Shown: in pieces, positions 1-26,524 of the stretch
Numbering within the stretch: position 1 is the first letter of the stretch
How the letters are laid out: the number at the start of each line of letters is the position of its first letter
Source: Cristatella mucedo
Taxonomy: Eukaryota; Bryozoa; Phylactolaemata; Cristatellidae
Assembly (NCBI GenBank): GCA_009760855.2
Contig: WPIO01000025.1
Coordinates: 3,911,001 to 3,970,000, forward strand
DNA: 59,000 bases
Reading direction: 5' to 3'
Program-made: the position numbers and the translations under genes
Notes under the pieces: model-generated
What the model was told of the DNA's origin: nothing
Database searches by the model: none
What the model saw: only the letters and a program-made list of their open reading frames with translations

Positions 1-75
1 CGCTGCCATATAGAATGTCATTGGTAATACGGAGGACAGCAGTTTCAATGGAGTGCTGCCTCTTGAACCCTGATT

Positions 76-1583
76 AATAATAATAATAATAATGTACTTG
101 ATAAAGCGCCCTCAGAGAACTTAATCTCTCTCTAGGCGCTTTCCATTTGCTGCAAAGTGAAATGCAATTGAATGGTAAGTAAAATCATGCTTGACAAACA
201 AACAAAATGAATAACATGGTTAGGGGTGACATGCACAGGGTCACCATGCAAATGTGGTCAGTGGCAGCATGCACAGTGTCAGCACGCATAAGCACACGAA
301 GGACGAATCACAGGGACCCACTAAATGCTGTCCTAAATAGGTGTGTTTAAGCTCCTTTTAAATGTGGTCAGGTCAGGGGATGTTCTGACGCAGGTCGGGA
401 GGGAGTTCCAGGCTTAGGGAGCATACGAACTAAATGCACGGTCTCCAAAGGATTTAAGGTTTGTACAAGGTATTTGTAGACTGTTGGATTGCGAAAAGCG
501 GATGGTACGATGCTTGGCCTGATGGGGGAGTATGTCGGAGAGATAGGTTGGAGCCATAGAATGAAGGGACCTAAAAGTGAGCGACAAAACCTTGAAGTCA
601 ATCCGTTGCTTGACTGGTAGCCAGTGCAGGTCGGCGAGAAGTGGAGTAACGTGGCAACTGCGACACTCACGACAGACAAGCCTAGCTGCAGAGTTTTGCA
701 CCAGCTGCAATCGTCTGATCGCACATGCTGGTAGGCCAGTAAGCAGTGAGTTGCAGAAGTCGAGACGAGATGTCACGAATGCATGGACCAACTTGGACGT
801 GGTATCCTTATCTAAACAAGCCCGAATTTTAGCAATGTTATGAAGCTGAAAATAGGCAGATTTGACTGTGGAGCTGATGTGGTCGTCTAACGAGAGGTCG
901 CTTTGGAATATGACACCTAGATTTCGAGCTGATTCAACTGGAGATATGCTGGCAGAGCCAATTTTGAGAGACAGCCTTTCCAATCTCTGAATCACACTGG
1001 GTTTGCCCATAACTAGTAAGGTAGTTTTGTCATCGTTTAGTTTTAGAAAATTTGCTGCCATCCATGTGCGGATGTCATCAATGCATGCAGCTAGTGAGTT
1101 GAGAGAATTTGAGGTGGTCGAAGGCTGGGAGGGATCGAAGCAAAGGTACGACTGAGTGTCATTCGCATTGAAGTGAAAGCCTAGATTGTGCTTGGCAGTC
1201 ACATCAGCAAGAGGCAGAGTATAAACCGTGAAAAGAACCGGACCTAGCACGGAGCCCTGAGGTACTCCATATTTCAGAGGTACTTCAGATGATCTTTGTC
1301 CATTCACGTCAATACTCTGGAGTCTCCCACTGATGTATAATCTGAACCATTGTAGAGCAATGCCAGTGATGCCCAGGCGAGATGAGAGGCACTCTAGAAG
1401 TACTTTGTGATCGATGGTGTCAAAAGCTGCCGAAAGATCGAGCAAAACAAGCAGAGACACTCTACCCATGTCCGCATTCCTAAGTAGGTCGTTGTATACC
1501 CGAAGCAATGCTGACTCTGTGGAGTGATTAGCTCTAAAGCCAGACTGGAACTTACTAGCAAGGTGTGAGGTTTCGATATATAA
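76..1583 (-). mobile_element. L2-like non-LTR retrotransposon, 5'-truncated (copy 1)
   Basis: The element is read on the minus strand. Reverse-transcriptase coding sequence is followed by about 330 bp of 3' UTR and a tail of ATT repeats, seen as AATAAT at 76-94 on the plus strand. The tail carries the paired AAGCGCC/GGCGCTTT hairpin typical of L2-clade LINEs. The same sequence recurs at 35.6-37.0 kb and 54.4-56.0 kb. Similarity to those copies stops abruptly near 1583, so this is a 5'-truncated insertion. Assignment to L2 rather than a neighbouring clade such as CR1 or Rex rests on the tail and is an inference. Confidence 0.85.
414..1583 (-). pseudogene. LINE reverse transcriptase, defective
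   Basis: Open frame of about 390 codons covering RT palm motifs: AFDTIDH, then GVPQGSVLGPVLF, then the catalytic block, then the C-terminal thumb and connection (DLHWLPVKQRIDFKVLS). The catalytic YADD-type motif reads NAND here (FHFNANDTQ), so one metal-binding Asp is lost. A lysine codon present in sister copies is a stop (near 414-416), which cuts off the last 35 or so residues. Both changes make the copy catalytically dead. The family role is target-primed reverse transcription. Confidence 0.9.
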
Positions 1584-1720
1584 TTGATTGAAATGAATTG
1601 ATTGAAATGTTTCTGACATTTCGTTCTTTTCAATATGTGAACGAGCTGCTTAGCGACAGTTTTTTCAAGAATCTTCCAACTCCTCAGTACTACAACTACC
1701 AGCTTCTGTGGGCCCAAATG
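1584..1720 (-). mobile_element. Fragment of a second LINE RT (N-terminal RT motif)
   Basis: On the minus strand this reads KILEKTVAKQLVHILKRTK, the RT motif that precedes FQSGFR in LINEs (copy 3 has LSKALERVVADQL at the equivalent site). The sequence is clearly different from copy 1, so two LINE lineages abut here. A short duplication, ATTGATTGAAATG, sits at the junction (about 1584-1610). Either one element inserted into another or template switching occurred. Confidence 0.6.
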
Positions 1721-2164
1721 TACTCCTCGTCACGGCATGTAGATACAATCTTCTTTACTTGTTCCTATTTATTTCTTACATTTGTAAAAAAAATCAATTC
1801 GTTTACCTCTATATGTCTTCGTCAGAACTGTTCATAGTAGAACGGATCGTTGACCATTACCGACTTTCGAAAAGTCGACTTGCGACAGGTTTACTGGTAG
1901 TATCTGTCTACTTCATAAGTCTGAGGCTTACTGTACTTATCTTAAGACTGCGTGTCGGAGAAAGGATAGCAGTAATTTCAGGTCTTGTGTACCTATACCT
2001 TGAATTCCATTTACTTTTATATAAATATCATTCTCCACGGAGGCTGTACAAATTTAACGTGTGAATAATAAAGCTTGATTAAGAGAAATATCAAAAGACA
2101 ACTGTCGGATTGCGCTCGAGGCATTTCGCCGCAGATATGCAATAAAGACAAATCTGCAGTAAAG
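1721..2164. other. No feature recognised
   Basis: AT-rich stretch with short open frames but no recognisable domain, splice-flanked exon or repeat. Confidence 0.5.
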
Positions 2165-2330
2165 AAATCAGCCAACAGTAATAATATTACACTTGATATA
2201 GCCCCCTCAGAGAACTCAATCTCTTTTTGGCGCTTTCCATTTGCTGCAAAGGAAGCAAGATCGAATGGTTAGTGGTAGCACGCTCGATGACAACAGGCAT
2301 AGCATAGCTAGGGGTGACATCCGCAGGCCA
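2165..2330 (-). mobile_element. L2-like LINE 3'-end fragment
   Basis: Contains the diverged tail of the copy 1-3 family: CACTTGATATAGCCCCCTCA, then the GGCGCTTTCCATTTGCTGC segment, then a decayed match to the 3' UTR (GGGGTGACAT). Confidence 0.7.
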
Positions 2331-3127
2331 ATCCGGCAAGGACGCCGACGATCAAGTCCACTCCGTGTCTGTTAATACTTCGAAGCTTTAGCGAGCAAGC
2401 TGGAAAGGTACCCTCTCGCTTCAGTCATACAGGTTAAGATAGTAAGCGGTCTGAGTAGCCGTCCCCTCGGTTAAGACAGATTGGGTAGGCTGGCCGACAG
2501 CATACCGCCAGGAACCACCTCGGCAGCGCCGAAAGTCGTTCCGGCTTTTCGCCTCTTGATAAGCATGGCGGCACCCAGTAGCTACGATTTTGGACTCGCA
2601 GACTACGCCTCTACGTAGAGTGGGCGTGGCCGGACTGCTTAACGAATCGAAAAGAGCAGACGTCCCGCTTCCTTTCCGAATGCGCCCAGCCATTCGATGC
2701 GGCAAGAAAAGTTTCCTGGCGACGCTGGTATTTATAGACGCAGCGTCGACGCAAGTCGCTCTTGTTTTAGCTGCACTGCTGCGGTAAAGGTAAAAGCAGA
2801 CGTTTCCTGACAGTGCTCCTCACGGGAATCTAAAAAAAAAGAATTTCGAGGAAAATAATCGCGGACGTCAACAGCGAGCCGCCGCGGTAGCCAGCACTTA
2901 GCGCGGATGCAGTCGGTCGCAGCTCGAGCGGCCGCGCGCGGCGCGCGCTGCGTCCGGCCCGCACCACGCGGCCGGATGCAGCGAGCGCTTCAATCCATCC
3001 TTGGGCTGCTGGAATGAACGACCTAGTGCAGTAACCCCGAGTCGTCGCCGTTTTTGAATGGCCTGCGGAGCCGATTTGAAACGGCAAAGGTTCCAGCCAC
3101 TCCACGGGCAAAAGGGCCTCTCATGCA
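2331..3127. other. Unassigned GC-rich intergenic segment
   Basis: CpG content rises from about 2600 onward. Open frames exist on both strands, but none has a recognisable domain or convincing splice sites. It may be the outer edge of the CpG-rich IRS promoter region. Confidence 0.4.
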
Positions 3128-3482
3128 TGTAGTGCTCCTAAAGCCTGGAACTCCCTCCCGACTTGCCTCAGAACATCCCCTGACTTGACCACATTTAAAA
3201 AGAACTTAAAAACACACCTACTTACGACAGTGGGTCCCTGTGGTTCGTCCTTCACGTGCTCATGCGTACTGACACTGTGCATGCTGCCATTAACCACACT
3301 TGCATGCTGACCCTGTGCATGTGACGCCTAGCCACGTTATTTAAGTTGTTTGTTTATCAAGCAAGTTATAACTCACCATTCAATTGCATTTCCTTTTGCA
3401 GCAAATGTAAAGCGCCTAGAAAGAGATTGAGTTCTCCGAGGGCGCTTTATCAAGTGCATTATTATTATTATTATTATTATTA
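3128..3482 (+). mobile_element. L2-like LINE 3' end (plus strand)
   Basis: Starts inside the C-terminal coding sequence (AAAGCCTGGAACTCCCTCCC, i.e. KAWNSLP), then runs through the same 3' UTR as copies 1-3 and ends in the hairpin tail and (ATT)n at 3458-3482. It is a heavily 5'-truncated insertion in opposite orientation to copy 1. Confidence 0.85.
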
Positions 3483-3976
3483 GCCTCCGCCTTAAAAGAC
3501 AATTCCGCTCGGAAGTGTAGAGCGCACGCGCGCGAGGGGTGTCGCCTTTGAGACAAGATGTCCTCCCGGCGTGCCTTCGTTTGCACTCCACTAAGTCCGT
3601 TTGCCCTCCTTACAGAACGTGCGACGGCGCTTCAAAGACGCGCCACGCCGGCATCCTAGCCGAGCCACCCCCAAATAAAAGTACGGCGGACGGGTGTGGC
3701 GGCGGCGCGCTTGATCTGCCGAAATATCAGTTTCGGCGCTTCCTGCTCTGGGCGCAGCGACCGCTGGACCAAACCAGGTTTCATCGCGGCAGCTCCGCAC
3801 CGTCCGCTCCTCGAAGACGCATGCAAATGGGCCTTTCATGTTAACCCCCCCCCACCCCACCCACTCCACACCCATTTCCCCGCGGCCTTTGACAAAATCC
3901 GCCGAAGTCAGCGACAGCACACGCGACGACTGAAGCGCAGACGCAGTATTCTGCAGCAGCCGGAGCAGCGGCGGCG

Positions 3977-4033
3977 GAGCGTTGCACGACAGGCGGAGCC
4001 GCCACGAGCGGCTCCGCCTGTCGTGCAACGCTC
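3977..4033. repeat. Perfect 26-bp inverted repeat, 5-nt loop
   Basis: Left arm 3977-4002 and right arm 4008-4033 are exact reverse complements separated by CACGA. The arms are GC-rich and would form a very stable cruciform or RNA hairpin. No coding frame or terminator role is apparent. Confidence 0.95.
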
Positions 4034-4282
4034 GCGGAGCGCGCTCCGGGCTAGCCGCGGAGCCGAGGTTGGCGCGCGGAGCGTCGAACGTGCGCCGCGA
4101 CGGCGCTGCGGCCGCCTCGGCGCTGCGTCTCCGGCCTTCGTTCTCAGCTGAGCAAAATCAAGCGGCGTAAACTCGGCGTGCTTCGAGCGCCCGCTAGCCG
4201 ACGCGCGGGCGGGCGTAGCTATGAGAAGTACACCGCGTCCGCAGCCCCGCCCTCAGCACCTGCCCGGCCAGTCCCTGCAGCA

Positions 4283-4548
<266 letters not shown>

Positions 4549-5460
4549 GCTCTGCGAAGGCTCGTTATGCAGCCGGAGACCCGTACACCTGCGCGCCGCC
4601 GCAGCTGACGTCATGGTCCTACCACCCGCCCCCTTTTTTCCCAGCGTCCGCCGAACGGCGAGGGCGGAAAGCCCGAGAAAACGACTAGTCCAGACAGATA
4701 CGCGTTGATCGATGAAGGTCAAGTTCACATACCTACCCACCGCGCAGGCGCAGAGCTTGTTTACTGGAATCGGCGACCCACGTGACCGCATCTGCCGCCT
4801 GCACCGGACGCACGGGTGTTTACCGAGCTCGCAATGCGCGTTGACTCAACCTCCTGTCGCCGACCATGACCGAGCAGTAGCTTGCGGGATAAGCTCGTCG
4901 CTAACGGCGACCTAGCGAAGGTAACCATTTGCCGCAAAAGTGGAAACTGTTTATGACTCGTCGTTTGGCGAGCAGCTACTCCGCTGCTAGCTAGCTAGCG
5001 TAGCCTAGAGCAGCCCATGTGAGCTGCGCCAGAAAGCGGTTATAGCGGCAAAAGCGCTCGGTGCTAGATTCTTCTTCAGTAGCCCGTCCCTTCATTGACG
5101 CTCGCCTTTTCAGATTGAAAAGTCGATTGCTTTTCTATTGTTGCTGACTCGGCATGTCTGACAGCTGCGTCTCGGTTCTTGTGAGTTCGATTCCGAGATG
5201 GGGGTGTCTAACCCCCCCCCCCTTCGCCCTCGGCCCTGTCCTGCTCCCTCTGTTCACCAGACCGCTTACTCACCACCCGGCAGTCCGCTTGGGATGTGCC
5301 CAAGGCTGTTGGGTAACCGCCACTGTCGAACGGCTTTTTATGAGCGCTGGTAATACGGTACCGATGACGTAGCTCGCATCCGCGTCTTGTTGTTTTCCCT
5401 TACTGCCGCCGACTCCCCTTCGGCTGACATTTACGCTGCTCATATTGGTGCCGAGCCACC

Positions 5461-19928
<14,468 letters not shown>

Positions 19929-20338
19929 AGCGTCGTCATAGCATATATACGCTTGCCTCTTGGCGCCCACCCCTCCCTTCCTGCGCATTGCCACAAATGT
20001 GGGGATCCGTCGGCTTAGCACTGAGAAGGCGTGTAAGCAAGCAAGCAGAGCCGTGTGCAGCTTAGCGAGGGAGCCAGTACATTGCTCAAGAGCTTTCACG
20101 CTATTAGCCCTGGTGCTGCTTTCAGCTTCCGGTCCCTGCCGGCCCAGATGCCACGCAGCGACCCCAGAGCCCGGCGAGCTACCCGTCTGCTCAGTAGCTC
20201 GACGGCAGTCACGTGTCGCTGCCCGGAGGCTGTTGAACTGCCCTCGGACAGACGCACTCCGTTGAGCAGCTGGAATTAAGGCAATCGGTCAAATAGTCAG
20301 GCAATGCATTTTTCTTAAGCATGTAACTGGCTGTTGAT

Positions 20339-20344
20339 AATAAA
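20339..20344 (+). terminator. Candidate poly(A) signal of IRS
   Basis: AATAAA about 410 bp after the stop codon, followed by GT-rich sequence (AAGTGCCCTTGTGCC). It is the first canonical hexamer downstream of IRS that I saw. Confidence 0.6.
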
Positions 20345-22147
20345 TAAGTGCCCTTGTGCCGCCACGTTAGGCTGCTGTGACTACAAGTTTCGTTTTGGGC
20401 TTGGATCGACTTCGGCTTTGAGCTGGGGCCGTCCAATGGAGCGACAGATTTAGCCTGTCAAGCCCCGTGAGTGCACGTGACAAGTTTTTTTTTATCGTGA
20501 AGCAATTGCATGTTGACCAGGGTGCAATTCCCCTCCTCTACCCTCTTCTCCAGCCTTGTTCACGAAATCGGCTCTTGAGCGAAACTCGACAATGACGGTT
20601 ACTTTGTCTTTCCTTGCCGCGTGAAGAAAGTTATATCGAGTCGAGTTCACTAGGCAGTGACGCTACGTGTTTTCGCCGACCGTTTGTTCGCCTGCTTTAG
20701 GGCAGTATGTATCAGCTTCAGGGTTGATTCATCATCGACTTCTCAGGCAATGTTTGGCTTCAGTAGTTACGTGTCGAAACTCGGCTATTTGTCACAGCAA
20801 GCTGGGTAGCGAAATTTATTCATGTTCGAGGAGTCCAATGTGGAACTAGTTCTCATAAGTATGCCCAAAGGGGTGAATCAAAACACACGCCTGCTAGTAA
20901 CTTCGACAAGGTAAGGGCCCGCTTGCCTTTTTCAACTGTCGGAGCGATTCGTTAAACCTGCCTGTAGGCGAACGAAAGAGAAGTTGCAATCTTCTCACGT
21001 GCATGGCTTTTTAAAGGGTGAAATTTATTTTTAGTAGAGGTCACGACCGCAGGACGGCTTATGCAAGCTGCAATTTATAGAGTCGATGTAGGTTATTATA
21101 TGCTGCACCGGTGGAAGAGAAAAGCTTCGGACACTTTAAATTTTAAGTAATATTTAAATAATATTACGTAATTTAAATTTAAATAATATTTAATATTTAA
21201 TTTAAGTAATATTCAATCTCCCAATACTTATTAGGCCGGCCGGTAGCTGAGCCAGGCGAAGGCTGGCTGCAGAAATTCCATGTCGATTTCTGTCCAAGTA
21301 GAGAAGTCTGGAGATTAATGTCGGATCAAGTGCTTTATGGCAAGCGATCCGGATTCCCGAAGACTGGCCTGACATTGGAGCCCTTGAGAAGAGGTTCCCT
21401 TGTCCCTAAACCCTCCTGACATGGCATCGTTCAGCTATTATGCAGCTGCCGAAGGTATTGAATCTGGATGCATCCATCACTCAGCTCTCTCTGCGCACCG
21501 ATGCATCGATCCGCTCCTGCCCTCTAGCACGACAGATTTCTTTTCAGTTTGTGTACCCACCACTTGCAGCTACGGCAGCTTGCTTTCGCTTCAATTAAAC
21601 GAACGTCATACTTAGTAAAATTGAGAAACTGCATCCTTTCCATCAAAATTGGCTTAGCATGAAATAGCAGCGTGGTCTGAAATACTCGCATCATTGTTTT
21701 TTCGTGTATGTCTTCCAAAAATTCACGGCTACAGCAACTTCTGCTACATACATCGAGCCTGCAAACGTGGGTGCACAATGTGAGTGACTCATTCTTCTTG
21801 CCACCTCTCGTGCCTACTGAGTGGGCATGACTACCCCCCCCCCCCCCCCCCCGCGTCCCTAAATTTGGATCTAGCAATTCAACAAGCTGACACGATGGCC
21901 TATCCTTATTCCTTATGTGAGCATCAGATGGGTGTTTTAGTGCTGTAAAAAATCCCGCGTTGCTTCGGCTGTATAAGGATAAATATTAATCAATAATAGA
22001 ATGCTGCACCCACTAGCATTGCTTGACATGAGCAGAAGCACACTCTTAACTAACAGCCGAATGTCAGTTAGACGATGGATGCGCATCTCGAAAGCTTGAC
22101 GTGTTCGTCCATGCGACGTCAACACACTAATGGCTAGGTGAAATGCC
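20345..22147. other. Intergenic, no gene recognised
   Basis: Contains an AT-rich, partly self-complementary block at 21137-21215 (TTAAATATT-type words on both strands) and a C-homopolymer run at 21834-21852. No coding signal seen. Confidence 0.5.
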
Positions 22148-22306
22148 GAGCTGGTTTGGTCCAGCGGTTAAGGTGCTCGCCCCGACCAAGGTCTGGCTGA
22201 GGTCGTGGGCTCGAGCCCCGAGGCACATGTGAAGTGCTTGAATAGAGATTAAGTTCTCTTGGGGCACTATATAAACGAATTATATTATATAAATGAATTA
22301 TATTCG
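22148..22306 (+). mobile_element. tRNA-derived SINE, family 1
   Basis: The head is tRNA-like, with an A box (TGGTCCAGCGGTTAAGG) and a B box (GGTCGTGGGCTCGAGCC). The 3' part carries TAGAGATTAAGTTCT and a GCACTATATAAA tail, which is shared with the LINE at 29.8-30.4 kb. RNA polymerase III transcription and LINE-driven mobilisation are inferred from this structure. Confidence 0.88.
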
Positions 22307-22809
22307 TAATTTCTACGGCCATCTCAACTTTAAGAGTGGTGCATGCAAACTCAAACGATTGAATGACCCTGCCGGTTACCACTGGCCACATGAAAGAAAG
22401 AACCGAGTGTAGCAGTGTGGGACTGCTGCACTTGACTGACGGCTGGGTCCAACAGATAAATAATACAGCAAGAACACTAGACCTGGATTGAAGCTATACA
22501 GTAGAAGTCCCCACCGGAGCCCAGTATGACAACCCTGAGGACGTCCTAAAAGGCAGCTTTCGGCAGGCCACAAAACAAGTCCCACCTTCAACACCGGATG
22601 GAGCTCCGGGGAGTGAGGTTTAATAATTTAGCTCGTAGGATGGGCTTTGCAGCTAGCAGAGTAGTCGATTGATCTTCGGTGTCAGTGAATGTGAGGCGAC
22701 GAGAAATTCCTTGGTGAGAGTGCTAGAATGCATTCCTGACAGACCCAAATTTCGGAATCATTGACCAGGAAGGAAAATGCAGTCTAGGTACAAGGATTTC
22801 AATTAGGAC

Positions 22810-22847
22810 TAGAGAAAGAGAGAGAGAGAGGGGAGAGAGAGCGAGGG

Positions 22848-22931
<84 letters not shown>

Positions 22932-22970
22932 GGAGACAGAGAGAGGGGAGAGAGAGAGGGAGAGAGAAAA
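22810..22970. repeat. (GA)n-rich microsatellite
   Basis: Imperfect GA array interrupted by GGGG and AAAG words. Confidence 0.95.
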
Positions 22971-23264
22971 TAATAAAATTCCTATTTAGCTGGACCGATG
23001 CATTGGAAATCCTGTGAATTCAGGCAGCACATTCCGGAAGAGACCAGCCTCTACATGGGATTGGCATGTGATTATTGTCAAACAAAGGATTACCATAACT
23101 CATCTAGTATTCAACTAAGACTAATTAAGTTCTCTTGCTGCCTCAACAGTCATTAATAGATATATTTTTGCCTACTATTTTTAAGCGGTATATCAACCAT
23201 AACAGCTGCTCCGAAAAGTAGGGCTCAGGAAGACAGTGCCAATAATTAAAAAAATACTAGCAAT

Positions 23265-23424
23265 TTTAACAGCCTCTTTTGTACAGAGACAGAAGAGCCT
23301 TTGCAGCTATCTCCACTGCTTGTAGCAGCGATAAAGGATCGCCAACTGCACGATTCAAGCCCACGACCTCGGGAACGAGGCCATGAAAAGCAACTGCCTT
23401 ATCCAATGTGCCATCACGGCTCAC
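23265..23424 (-). mobile_element. tRNA-derived SINE, family 2 (copy a)
   Basis: On the minus strand there is a B-box-like GGTCGTGGGCTTGAATC followed by GGCGATCCTTTATCGCTGC and a GGCTCTTCTG...GTACAAAAGAGGCTG end. The same layout recurs at 23580-23735 and 49185-49325. Confidence 0.8.
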
Positions 23425-23579
23425 CTATCATTATCAGTCATTTTGAAGGAATGCTGTGACTCTCGGAGAGCCCCGAGAAGATTAGCTCTTATATATTCAG
23501 ACGAGTGCAGTATTTCAGGATTAGTGTGACTTGAAGCCATTGGATATCAGCAGCAGATGTTGATTCACGAGTGGACCCA

Positions 23580-23735
23580 TTGGGTCTTCGCCAAGGAGGT
23601 AAGGTGCTAGCTCTTCATGACTCAAGTCATGGGTTCGAATCCTGCAGTGGGCGATCGTTTATTGGTCACTGCAAGAGGTGGTGCTAGCCGTTAGGGCTCT
23701 TCTGCCGCTATACAAATGAGGCTGTTAAATCATCA
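23580..23735 (+). mobile_element. tRNA-derived SINE, family 2 (copy b)
   Basis: GGTAAGGTGCTAGC (A-box region), GTCATGGGTTCGAATCCTGC (B box), GGCGATCGTTTATTGGTCAC, then AGGGCTCTTCTGCCGCTATA. It lies in opposite orientation to copy a, 155 bp away, and ends directly at a TA/TATG array. Confidence 0.85.
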
Positions 23736-23736
23736 G

Positions 23737-23737
<1 letters not shown>

Positions 23738-23799
<62 letters not shown>

Positions 23800-23881
23800 T
23801 GTATGTATGTATGTATGTATGTATGTATGTATGTATGTATGCATGCATGCATGCATGCATGCATGTATGTATGTATGTATG

Positions 23882-23927
<46 letters not shown>

Positions 23928-23930
23928 AGT
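23738..23930. repeat. Compound TA / TATG / CATG / TG microsatellite
   Basis: Successive blocks of (TA)n, (TATG)n, (CATG)n, (TATG)n, (TA)n and (TG)n. The order suggests stepwise evolution of one array by point change and slippage. All open frames across it are artefacts. Confidence 0.97.
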
Positions 23931-24090
23931 GTAGGTGTGCGTCGAGTCCATGGGCACTTTAGTGGTGTGTAATAGACAAAGAGAAGGTGTTCGAAAGGGT
24001 TGCTCTCACGGGCATCATCTGGATACACACGAAAGAGGCTGCTCTGCATGCACTTGCGTATCCCTGTGATGCATGGGGCTACAATAGACA

Positions 24091-24121
24091 AGGTCAAGGG
24101 CCAAGGATTTGCCCTTGACCT
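24091..24121. repeat. 11-bp inverted repeat
   Basis: Arms AGGTCAAGGGC (24091-24101) and GCCCTTGACCT (24111-24121) with a 9-nt loop. Confidence 0.9.
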
Positions 24122-24904
24122 CCCTGTTCACCTCTGGCTGATGGTGGTTTGTATGGCTGTAGCAGATTGGTTAGTACTGGAAAGCCCAGTGCAGATGGGC
24201 ACTAGTAGGCCAGCAAGCAAATGTGGGAGCTGCTGTGGTCGGAGGAGAAGCTCTGACACCAAAGCATGAGACTGAAAGCGGGTCAATCGTTGGAAGGATC
24301 GAGAGCTCCAAGAGCGTAGCTTGCTACTGAAGAGCTTGCGAAGGAAAATGAGCTTCTTAGTTCGGTCGCGTTGCACTGGCCTGCCGTTCCAGCAGTGGTG
24401 TGACCCTCGCTAGTCCCGGCTCAAACTGCATTGCACAGAGGTCACATTTTGGACGAATACAGTAGGCTATCGTGAGACTGAACGTGCCTTTACGAGAACT
24501 CCTGAAGATGACACGGGTAACACCAATCTGGACACTAGCTACCACCATTTGCAGGTGCAATAGAAGAAAGTTTAGCATCACGAAATCATCGCACGAGTGA
24601 ACCCTGCTCATCTTCCCATTAGCTGCTGGCTTTACCAAATGATGGCAGGATGACCATCAACATCGGCAGCTTCGGCAGCTTCAGCAGATTTCTAGCTGGC
24701 ACTCCTTGCTATAAATATTGCTCAAACAGGCTCCTCGATTAGGCTGCCAACAGAATTGCAGCACCCTTGGACTTCCGCTCTACATTAACTTTGATTCACC
24801 ACTGGGCTGACTCTTCGACTGCCTCCCAAAAGTATAAGCACAGCCGATCCTACAGCTGTAGTTTATAGCCATAGCTATCTATAGCTATAGCTATAGTTCC
24901 AATC

Positions 24905-25240
24905 TATAATCTAGACTCCAGCCCAGCTCAGCTGGGCAAGACATGAATGTCCCAGTGCTGGAAGCAGTGGTCAAATTGAAGATGTGTGGTCCAATTAAAG
25001 TTGGACCACACATCTATAGTTGTGAGTTTTCATTAGGCTAGATTCATCCACCCAAGCTGGAGCCAGTTACAAAAACCGCATTGGAGGCAGTGGTCCATTT
25101 AAAGTCGAACGATATGTCTGTTACGTCGGACGATTAGAGTTGGGGGTTTCATTTAGGATGAGCCCACGAAACCAAGCCGAGCTCCAGCCGAATATCCCAG
25201 TTGGAGGAAGTGGTCCAATTAAACTCGGACTGCTTTAATC
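24905..25240. repeat. Degenerate tandem repeat, period about 120-130 bp, with hairpin
   Basis: About three diverged units share GGAAGCAGTGGTC / GGAGGCAGTGGTC / GGAGGAAGTGGTC followed by AATTAAAG or ATTTAAAG, and an AAGCTGGAGC-like segment. Inside unit 1 an exact 15-bp inverted repeat (24980-24994 / 25001-25015) surrounds TTAAAG. Confidence 0.7.
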
Positions 25241-26520
25241 CAGCTGTAAATCGCCAACGGCTCGGCTGCCTCTGTGCCACGGTGCCACGGTGCCTCGGCT
25301 CCGGAAACCCCAAATACTAGGAAGCGATGGCGTTTGCCATTACGGACATTGCAACAGTGCCAATTAGCAGCAAAGAGCATCGGCTGCAAATGAACGCTAC
25401 ACAGCCGCTGCCGTCTTACAGCAGAACGATCAAAATAATTGTATATATCTAGGAACTGCACTGGTAAAACCATATATAACTCAACTTATCGGTGTACAAC
25501 CGGGGAAGGTGGGGTCTTTCGGTATTTTAAGCAAATCAGATGCTACTAGGAAGTTCGCTCTCACTGCACTTCTATCTCAGACTAGACAGTCTGCAAGCTT
25601 TGCTCAAGCTTTCACTTCTCAGGGAGGGTATATTAACATTTGTTAGTTTCGCTGTAGACAGCCTGTTCTCTAGGCTCATTTGAGGTGCATTGCAGACAAA
25701 ACCACAAGGAGGAAAGTTGATGAGCACTTCCGGCATATTTGTCGAACTTGTCGACTAGGGTGGATATCGATTGTGGCAGCTGTCTGCTTCTCGTAACCCG
25801 CACAGCTACCTCATCGACTCAAGCAGATGAGAAAACTCTCTGATTCTCGTCTAATCTGAACACTAGGTGTTGAACAATTATCCCAATACTAATGTAATAC
25901 TTATACTATGCTATGCACATACTTACAAGAACATTGTTTCATTGATGATTAGTGATAAACAGCCTGCCATGAAACTACGCTGTACTTATAGATAAGTAGA
26001 GGCAAAGTGTAACTAAGGCTAGAGTGTGGTTACATTAGATTAAACCAGGGGCCACGCCTATAGCTGCTTCTGCTCTAATGATATAGCTACACCTCTAATA
26101 AAGAATACTAATAATTATAATCATAATAGCCAAGGTAAGTTAATTGCATATCACCCTCGGAGGGATAACTTAACCTATATTCAGGCTCTTCATATCGCTG
26201 CAAAAGTGTAGCGATTACAACGAGTTAATGCCAAGCAAGGTATCCTACTTAGGCAAAATTTGAAAAGCATCCAAGTATCATGCTTTGATGATGCAAAGAA
26301 GCGAGACATTGCGCATGGTCCCCTTATTGGCCGGGTGGTAGTCTACTGTAAGCCACCCCCTGGTCATACCAGCCTACCTACATACCATAATCGCATTCAG
26401 AACAGTAATGACTGCCGATCACTGGCTAGATTTCATTGAGGCATTGTATGTAAATACCTGAGCATGCATCGTCCACTATAACTTCACAAAAGTCACTTAC
26501 ATCGACTAAGTGGGTTATGC
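25241..26520. other. No feature recognised
   Basis: AT-rich sequence with only short open frames and no recognisable repeat. Confidence 0.5.
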
Positions 26521-26524
26521 TGGA

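Noticed and set aside
22148-22230. tRNA gene
   Set aside because: A and B boxes are present but acceptor and anticodon stems do not close, and it continues into an L2-type tail; it is a SINE.
23771-23880. CRISPR-like array
   Set aside because: 4-bp unit without spacers; it is a microsatellite in an animal genome.
23716-24097. Met-Tyr-Val-Cys and Ile-His-Thr repeat proteins
   Set aside because: Translations of TATG/CATG/TG repeats.
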